DNA of 30,628 nt from a virus. Positions 26,094 to 30,628 of the stretch are shown in pieces. Both the position numbers and the translations under genes were made by a program. The stretch's first letter is position 1. Every line of letters starts with the position of its first letter. The DNA lies in IMG/VR virus record IMGVR_UViG_3300044974_000389, positions 1 through 30,628 of that record; one strand, given 5' to 3'. The notes under the pieces were generated by a model, which did not search any database, had not been told where the DNA came from, and worked only from the letters and a program-made list of their open reading frames with translations.

Positions 26094-28556
26094 TCAGTCT
26101 ATTTCAAAAAACGAGAATCCGCCTTTAACCTCTACAGGCTGATACGCCTCCTTGTAAAGGTCTGGCATTCTGCTTTTTATAGCTCTCATGCACCATCCTG
26201 TCGCAGCGCACAAGTCATGGTTTGTGAGATCGTCAATACCCCTCATCTGACTCCATTCCTCGATTATCTCCCACATCTTCACGTACTTAACATTGTTGTT
26301 AAAGTAGGTCATGATATCCCCAGCCATCTCGTTCTTCTCAGCCTCTCCTGCCCATACCCCGGGCCTTGAGTCCTGCTTTCCATCAGAGCCCAGGTCCTTC
26401 AAAAGGTATCCGTCAAACCCGTTGTCCCTAAAGTATTCTACAAGGGCCTCGCCATCGGGCCATTCTGGGTAGACGTAAGCCCCAAGGAATACAGCTGCCT
26501 TCAACCATTCTTCATGGTACTCAGCTTTATCCTCGGTTTGTCTGTTGTAAATCAATATCCAGTCATTGCTAACCCATTCGTTTCTTGGCTTACTGTCTGG
26601 ATCTACTTGACTATCTCGCTTATAGAAAACAGCCGCTGCCGCATTTGACTTCTTCTTACCTACCGTGTTTCGCTTATGGAACTTTACCGGGTCACAGCAA
26701 AGGAAATACTTGTTCATTACGGATGAGTCGGGAGCGTAAATAACACCTTTTTCTTTTGGCGGTATGTATCCTTCCTCTGCCGTAACAATTGTTTTTCTAT
26801 TACGCATCTCGTGCGGTGGCAGGTAGCTCATAGTCCAACTACCCTTAGGGTCGTTCTCTACGTATACGTCCCCGCCGAACTTATCTCCGATCCACTTGAA
26901 GTTGATCTTCGTAGAAATTGGTGTTCGGGAAAACTTGAGTTCCGATATGCGATCACGCATCTTCTCGATAGGCATACCCATGTCCTTGGGTATTACGGCA
27001 AACGCTTGCTTCCATGTCATTGGGAAGTTTTGCTGCAACTTGATAAGCTTCTGCCATTCCCGCTTGCGCTCGAAATAGTCCGCCTGGTTCAATAGATAAG
27101 ACTTGGCTCCCTTGGTAATCCACTTGCCTTCGTTGGACATAACCGGTTCCGATGGATCGTCAATAATGCTTGCCCCATACTCGTCGATGTACCCCTCCAC
27201 TGCGTAGTAACCGGGAAGGAAGAAGTTGATGAGTCCTGACGGAGTTGTTCCGTTCTCGTTACGATCAGAGAAATGCGAGTCGTTGGCAATATCAAAGAAT
27301 TGTGCTCCACCACCCGTATCCATATCACCTACTGTGGACGGCATGATACAGAATCCGCGAATATTCTCGCCTCGCTCGATTGCTGGCTTCATCGTGTTGT
27401 ACCACCACGTCGGGATGTTTTGGTCTGCCGCCTTCGCATCCGTTTTCTTCGCTGGCTCGTCACGGTAGACAAAAGCAATTTCCGCTTCACCGTCCGCCGC
27501 TTTCTCCGTCGAAGGGAGCGGCGTGATGAAGCATTCCATTTGTTCTGGGATAATCCCGGCTCTGGCTGCTGATGCAATTGCTCCTTCATATTGAAAACGC
27601 AAGCCCTCCTTGGCTTCTATTCGGCCACGGTAGTACGGGCGAAAGAAGAAAGGCAATTTGCTTACTGGTGTTTGAATTTGCTTTATGAATATCTTGTTTA
27701 CCGCCTGATCCTCATTCATCGCCTGGATGATAAAGGTTTGGTCGGGCATATTTAGTGTTCCCCACGTACAGAAACAACAAGCAATTGCTGTCTTCGCGAT
27801 TCGTCGCCCGGACACAAAGTTGATTCCATGCACCGTTCTCTTGCCTTTTGACACTGTGATGTTTAGGTTTGGTTCCATGAAATACTCAACATTCATCTCG
27901 TTCATTTCCTCAACCACCTTTTTTACATCTTGGTTTGAGTATTTTGTTTTTACCACACCATCTTCCCTGTAGATAATCTTGTGCTTATAGAATGCGTCTT
28001 CTGTGCTATAAGCGTACATGAACAGGTGAAACATCTTGCGCTGGTAATCTCGGTAGTCTGGCCGGTTGTTGTTCTTGCCAAAGTTCTTTACTGTCCAAAA
28101 GTTCAAAAAGAAATAGTTTGCCCCATTTATGTATGTCGGTTTCCCTTTAATGAAACACCAATACCCAACGTACCTGCGCTTGATTTGGAGTTTGATCCAC
28201 TCAATCTCCATAGCATAATACTTCTGATTGGACTCAATCTCCTCGTAAATATCTTCAAGCCTTACGTCACCTACTTCCTTGTATTTGGACTTGTTGGTTG
28301 CGTGCTTTTTATTGAAGACCACTTCGTATATCAGCTTTATCTTTTCGGGAATTTCCTGATATTGAAACTTTTGCTCTCTCGGATACATTCCGTATCCATC
28401 CACGTAAGTAAGAGCTTCTTCCCTTGTGACTTCTCTTTTTAAATGGTGTGAATACCATTCCTCCAAGCGCGGAAGCGGGATGCGGATTGTATCCAGCTCA
28501 TCGTCGTCTTCATGAAACGAAACGTATTTATCTTCCTCCTCGTATTCGTACTTCAT
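26094..28556 (-). CDS. terL: Large terminase subunit (TerL), DNA-packaging ATPase and nuclease
   Basis: An 820-residue protein that cuts concatemeric DNA and pumps it through the portal. An extended N terminus includes GYWCFIKGKPTYINGANYFF (about 131-150), a signature I recall from Bacteroidota podovirus terminases. The ATPase domain has Walker A SGRRIAKT (249-256, K255), with Ala where Gly normally precedes the Lys, and Walker B FVYRDE ending at D366-E367. The RNase H-like nuclease has a first acidic residue in LCCDPV (D622), a candidate second in WPDGE (E703) and a third in NHDLCAATG (D781). The gene begins 12 bases after the upstream gene and precedes the portal. All motor and nuclease residues seem present, so the protein should be active. 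Length exceeds the usual 500-700 residues mainly through the N-terminal extension. Confidence 0.92.
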   Translation of the reverse strand: MKYEYEEEDKYVSFHEDDDELDTIRIPLPRLEEWYSHHLKREVTREEALTYVDGYGMYPREQKFQYQEIPEKIKLIYEVVFNKKHATNKSKYKEVGDVRLEDIYEEIESNQKYYAMEIEWIKLQIKRRYVGYWCFIKGKPTYINGANYFFLNFWTVKNFGKNNNRPDYRDYQRKMFHLFMYAYSTEDAFYKHKIIYREDGVVKTKYSNQDVKKVVEEMNEMNVEYFMEPNLNITVSKGKRTVHGINFVSGRRIAKTAIACCFCTWGTLNMPDQTFIIQAMNEDQAVNKIFIKQIQTPVSKLPFFFRPYYRGRIEAKEGLRFQYEGAIASAARAGIIPEQMECFITPLPSTEKAADGEAEIAFVYRDEPAKKTDAKAADQNIPTWWYNTMKPAIERGENIRGFCIMPSTVGDMDTGGGAQFFDIANDSHFSDRNENGTTPSGLINFFLPGYYAVEGYIDEYGASIIDDPSEPVMSNEGKWITKGAKSYLLNQADYFERKREWQKLIKLQQNFPMTWKQAFAVIPKDMGMPIEKMRDRISELKFSRTPISTKINFKWIGDKFGGDVYVENDPKGSWTMSYLPPHEMRNRKTIVTAEEGYIPPKEKGVIYAPDSSVMNKYFLCCDPVKFHKRNTVGKKKSNAAAAVFYKRDSQVDPDSKPRNEWVSNDWILIYNRQTEDKAEYHEEWLKAAVFLGAYVYPEWPDGEALVEYFRDNGFDGYLLKDLGSDGKQDSRPGVWAGEAEKNEMAGDIMTYFNNNVKYVKMWEIIEEWSQMRGIDDLTNHDLCAATGWCMRAIKSRMPDLYKEAYQPVEVKGGFSFFEID

Positions 28557-28567
28557 GGTATAATACT

Positions 28568-29221
28568 TTATGGTATAATCTCCGGGAATATTTCTTTTTT
28601 CTCACGCCATATACGGCTATAGTGCTCTGGCTGTATGCCCAAGTTCTCTGCGCGAACCGAAAACGTGATTGCCTTTTGCAAGGTTATACTCACCTCATCA
28701 TTCATGATTCGACTACGAGCATCTACAAGCGTTTGTCTCCAACTCTCAAGCCCCGCTTGGAAGTTCTTATCGTCATTAGACCTATCAACAGGCTGAGTCA
28801 AAAGTGCTCTTTGCAATGCGGATATTCGGATGTCAGCCGTACTCATAATTGAGTAGTCCTCCGAGCATTGTAGGCGGGTGAATACGATGTAACGCTCCAC
28901 CGCCCAGTCCACATTCATCATGCAGAGCTGGGCGTACCCGTTGTCCGGATCCGTATCATCAACCATGATATTCAGCTTGTTCAAGGTATATCGTTTGCGC
29001 TGGTTGATGTCCGGATACGCGTCCTTCACGGGAGTACCTGGAGCGAACATATATATGAGATAGCGTACAATCTTGTCAGCGCTAACCCCTTCAGGAAGAT
29101 CGTCAGATCTGTCGAGAATGTGGGCTTGACTAGCCAGGTCCGAGAAGCGGTAGATTACCGACTCGTCATCCGGGATGCCTTCAATGTTGTACGATATTTT
29201 ACTAAAGTCTAATTTTATCAT
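28568..29221 (-). CDS. Unidentified 217-residue protein next to terminase, candidate packaging partner
   Basis: A mostly helical protein with an N-terminal short beta part (MIKLDFSKISYNIEG), then YLIYMFAPGTPVKDAYPDIN followed by QRKRYTLNKLNIM, a pattern (hydrophobic helix, PGTP turn, charged helix with KR) that I recall from proteins next to terminase genes in Bacteroidota phages. The remainder is helix with Asp/Arg pairs (about 95-205). It starts in an ATGA overlap with the tandem GroES-like gene and lies just before terL, so a small terminase or packaging accessory role is possible. No helix-turn-helix is certain, and the two smaller proteins upstream are rival TerS candidates. Confidence 0.5.
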   Translation of the reverse strand: MIKLDFSKISYNIEGIPDDESVIYRFSDLASQAHILDRSDDLPEGVSADKIVRYLIYMFAPGTPVKDAYPDINQRKRYTLNKLNIMVDDTDPDNGYAQLCMMNVDWAVERYIVFTRLQCSEDYSIMSTADIRISALQRALLTQPVDRSNDDKNFQAGLESWRQTLVDARSRIMNDEVSITLQKAITFSVRAENLGIQPEHYSRIWREKKEIFPEIIP

Positions 29222-30021
29222 TCTTCAAATGCAAGTATTACTCGAGGCTGGAACCGAACAAGGTCAGTGCTGTTCGCAAGTGTTGAATCAAGAGCTATTG
29301 CAAATGTCTCTTTCAAACAAATAATATCTCCCTTTTTAACGTCACTATTTGTCCACACATCAGGCTCCCTGTATTTAGGTTTTCTAGACGGAACAACTTC
29401 TACTGATATTCTTGCTATTTTAGAATCAGGCAAAAACAAAGAGCCATACGTTCTGTCGTTTGGTATTCTCCTGCCTATGATATATCCGTTTAAACTAACG
29501 ATTTCATCATTTCTTTTTGCCGCAAAAATAGACCTTGCCGGGATCAGTAGATATGTTTTATCTCCTATGATGATACCGCCCTCCTTCTCTTCAAGCCGTT
29601 CCCTGGAGTACGAAGAGTCAAACCAAACCTCATCCCCAACCAAGCCATCAAACTCGCAATCAAAGTCCCATCCGTTATAACCAAGTTCTTTTTCAGGCAA
29701 CTTTACGATTTTGCCCCGGCGAACCGCTTGCTTTGCTTCGTGGTTAATCTTGTTTGGATCAGCCTCCTTTTTCTGAGACATCATCATCTTCATGTACTCC
29801 TTCCTGGCATTCTCGTCCTTGTACCTAGATTTTTTCAGAGCATTAAGGGCGGACATCATTTCGTTTATAGAAAAGTCATCCACATGGTCTTTTACGCTAG
29901 TGACAAGTTTCAATTTACCTCCATTAAACTCCACCTCATCTTCTACCATGGTGCGAATCTCAACCAGGCATTCTCCGTTTAGTAGTCGTAAACTGTCTAT
30001 GTTGATGCTGTCTAAATTCAT
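29218..30021 (-). CDS. Tandem GroES-like (co-chaperonin-type) protein
   Basis: A 267-residue protein that appears to contain two GroES-type beta barrels. Unit 1 has a first strand with NGECLVEIR (15-23), a loop ending GGKLKLVTS (34-42) at the mobile-loop position, a helical insertion (about 50-99), then RRGKIVKL (101-108), LVGDEVWFD (127-135) and TYLLIPARSIFAA (156-168). Unit 2 repeats the order with LNGYIIGRRI (177-186), GSLFLP (193-198), ISVEVVPS (205-212), VKKGDIICLK (228-237) and VILAFEE (261-267). The GKIV/VGDEVWF/YLLI-x-x-x-x-IFA order matches GroES. A role helping GroEL fold capsid or terminase subunits is plausible, as with T4 gp31, but is inferred. Two barrels in one chain recall chloroplast Cpn20. 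An alternative is a non-chaperonin barrel protein. Confidence 0.55.
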   Translation of the reverse strand: MNLDSINIDSLRLLNGECLVEIRTMVEDEVEFNGGKLKLVTSVKDHVDDFSINEMMSALNALKKSRYKDENARKEYMKMMMSQKKEADPNKINHEAKQAVRRGKIVKLPEKELGYNGWDFDCEFDGLVGDEVWFDSSYSRERLEEKEGGIIIGDKTYLLIPARSIFAAKRNDEIVSLNGYIIGRRIPNDRTYGSLFLPDSKIARISVEVVPSRKPKYREPDVWTNSDVKKGDIICLKETFAIALDSTLANSTDLVRFQPRVILAFEE

Positions 30022-30269
30022 TTCTTGGACTGTTTGTATATTTCAAAAAGCTGCTTTTGCGTTTCAAAGTTCTTTTTGCCAACCGGCATTTTTCTCTTTA
30101 TCTTATTCACGCCTCTTCTCAATGATGAATAGGTTCCAAACAGATTTATTGCGTCCCAATTACTCATCAGGCGCTCAACATCCTTCATGTCTGTCTGCTC
30201 TCGCTCAATGTAGTATTCGTAAACCTCTATGATTTTGAGGTAGTTACTTTTTGTTTTTGTCCTTATCAT
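30018..30269 (-). CDS. Small basic helical protein of unknown function
   Basis: An 83-residue protein rich in Lys, Tyr and Glu. It appears to form two or three helices (NYLKIIEVYEYYIERE, MKDVERLMSNWDAINLFGTY and KKNFETQKQLFEIYKQS) separated by a basic SLRRGVNKIKRKMPVGKK stretch that could bind nucleic acid. It overlaps the upstream gene by 26 bases and the downstream gene by 4. Position just upstream of the terminase block makes it a candidate small terminase or DNA-binding accessory, without direct evidence. Confidence 0.5.
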   Translation of the reverse strand: MIRTKTKSNYLKIIEVYEYYIEREQTDMKDVERLMSNWDAINLFGTYSSLRRGVNKIKRKMPVGKKNFETQKQLFEIYKQSKK

Positions 30270-30546
30270 AATGCTCTTTCAGTTTTTGGAAGTAGGTAGA
30301 TCGCTTGATGCGAACCTCAACCTCCGTCTTGCCCATCTCTTCTAAAGTAGATTTGTATCTCTGTATGGCTTTTTCCACCTGATCCAAATCAGAACTTGTT
30401 ATATTGGGGTTGCAATACAACAGGTTTCTTCTGGCCGGGCTTGCCATGGGTGTGAATATCTTCATCACCTCGTATATCTCTATCTTGTCATCAATCATTG
30501 TTTTGACAATAGAGATAGCTCTTTTCCAATTATCAATGTTACTCAT
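30244..30546 (-). CDS. Small helical protein of unknown function
   Basis: A 100-residue protein with alternating charged helices (NWKRAISIVKTMIDDKIEIY near the N terminus, SSDLDQVEKAIQRYKSTLEE in the middle) and a Lys-rich C terminus ending DKDKNKK. Its ATG overlaps the stop of the cut gene upstream by 8 bases and its end overlaps the next gene by 26 bases, typical of this dense cluster. No recognised domain. A DNA-binding or packaging role is only a guess from context and the basic tail. Confidence 0.5.
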   Translation of the reverse strand: MSNIDNWKRAISIVKTMIDDKIEIYEVMKIFTPMASPARRNLLYCNPNITSSDLDQVEKAIQRYKSTLEEMGKTEVEVRIKRSTYFQKLKEHYDKDKNKK

Positions 30547-30628
30547 AAATAAAAGCTACGTCTCGTTCATGAACAGTGTATACGTCAAGACCTTGAATTT
30601 CAACCTTTTCAATTTTACCAATTACACA
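30539..30628 (-). CDS. C-terminal fragment of an unidentified protein, cut by the window edge
   Basis: The minus strand is open from the edge for 29 codons and ends in TAA at 30539-30541. The peptide contains VIGKIEKVEIQGLDVYTVHE and ends DVAFIYE. The alternating hydrophobic and charged residues suggest beta strands. The stop overlaps the start of the following gene by 8 bases, as at other junctions here. Too short to identify. Confidence 0.55.
   Translation of the reverse strand, partial: CVIGKIEKVEIQGLDVYTVHERDVAFIYE

Noticed and set aside
27981-28442. Plus-strand open frame of 153 codons opposite the terminase gene
   Set aside because: Fully opposite the conserved N-terminal part of terminase; hydrophobic and Cys/Val-rich shadow composition without a recognisable domain.
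1-30628. Stop-codon reassignment (TAG or TGA read through), known in some crAss-like phages
   Set aside because: All accepted genes run full length under the standard code, including frames of 2750 and 1455 codons, and end in ordinary stop codons.

Overview
The window is a compact block of virion genes from a tailed bacteriophage with a short, podovirus-like tail plan. Every gene I accept lies on the minus strand, so transcription runs from the right end to the left. Neighbouring genes touch, overlap by 1 to 10 bases, or are a few bases apart. The only larger spacers are 64 bases before the portal gene and about 63 bases after the major capsid gene. No tRNA, CRISPR array, integrase or insertion sequence is visible. 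The host is probably a member of the Bacteroidota. Almost no start codon has a Shine-Dalgarno sequence and A-rich stretches precede the starts instead. A TAnnTTTG promoter-like element lies before the portal gene. The terminase and muzzle proteins resemble those I recall from crAss-like and other Bacteroidota podoviruses. No database search was possible, so host and taxonomy remain inference.

The gene order from right to left follows virion assembly. At 30628-28568 there is a cut gene, two small helical proteins, a protein that looks like two GroES-type barrels in tandem, and a 217-residue protein of unknown role. At 28556-21130 lie the large terminase, the portal, an acidic protein in the scaffold position and the major capsid protein, which ends at a strong intrinsic terminator. 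At 21066-11264 lie a 307-residue unknown, an 802-residue fibre-like protein with a cysteine cluster, three connector/ring-type proteins and a 1455-residue muzzle or tail-tube B protein.

The left third (11252-623) is the most interesting part. A GNAT-like protein, a 205-residue Ala/Gly-rich protein, a 439-residue helical protein and a 2750-residue giant follow the muzzle gene. Order and approximate sizes parallel T7 genes 12, 13, 14, 15 and 16, so I read the block as an ejection-protein cassette. The giant carries hydrophobic Ala/Gly-rich segments near its N terminus. Its C-terminal third holds two candidate ADP-ribosyltransferase modules, a RadC/JAMM metalloprotease-like domain with an intact H-x-H-x10-D motif, and a second domain of similar outline without the metal ligands. 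If it is packaged and ejected, it would deliver several effector domains into the host at the start of infection. A phage ferritin-like protein that keeps only part of the ferroxidase centre follows it.
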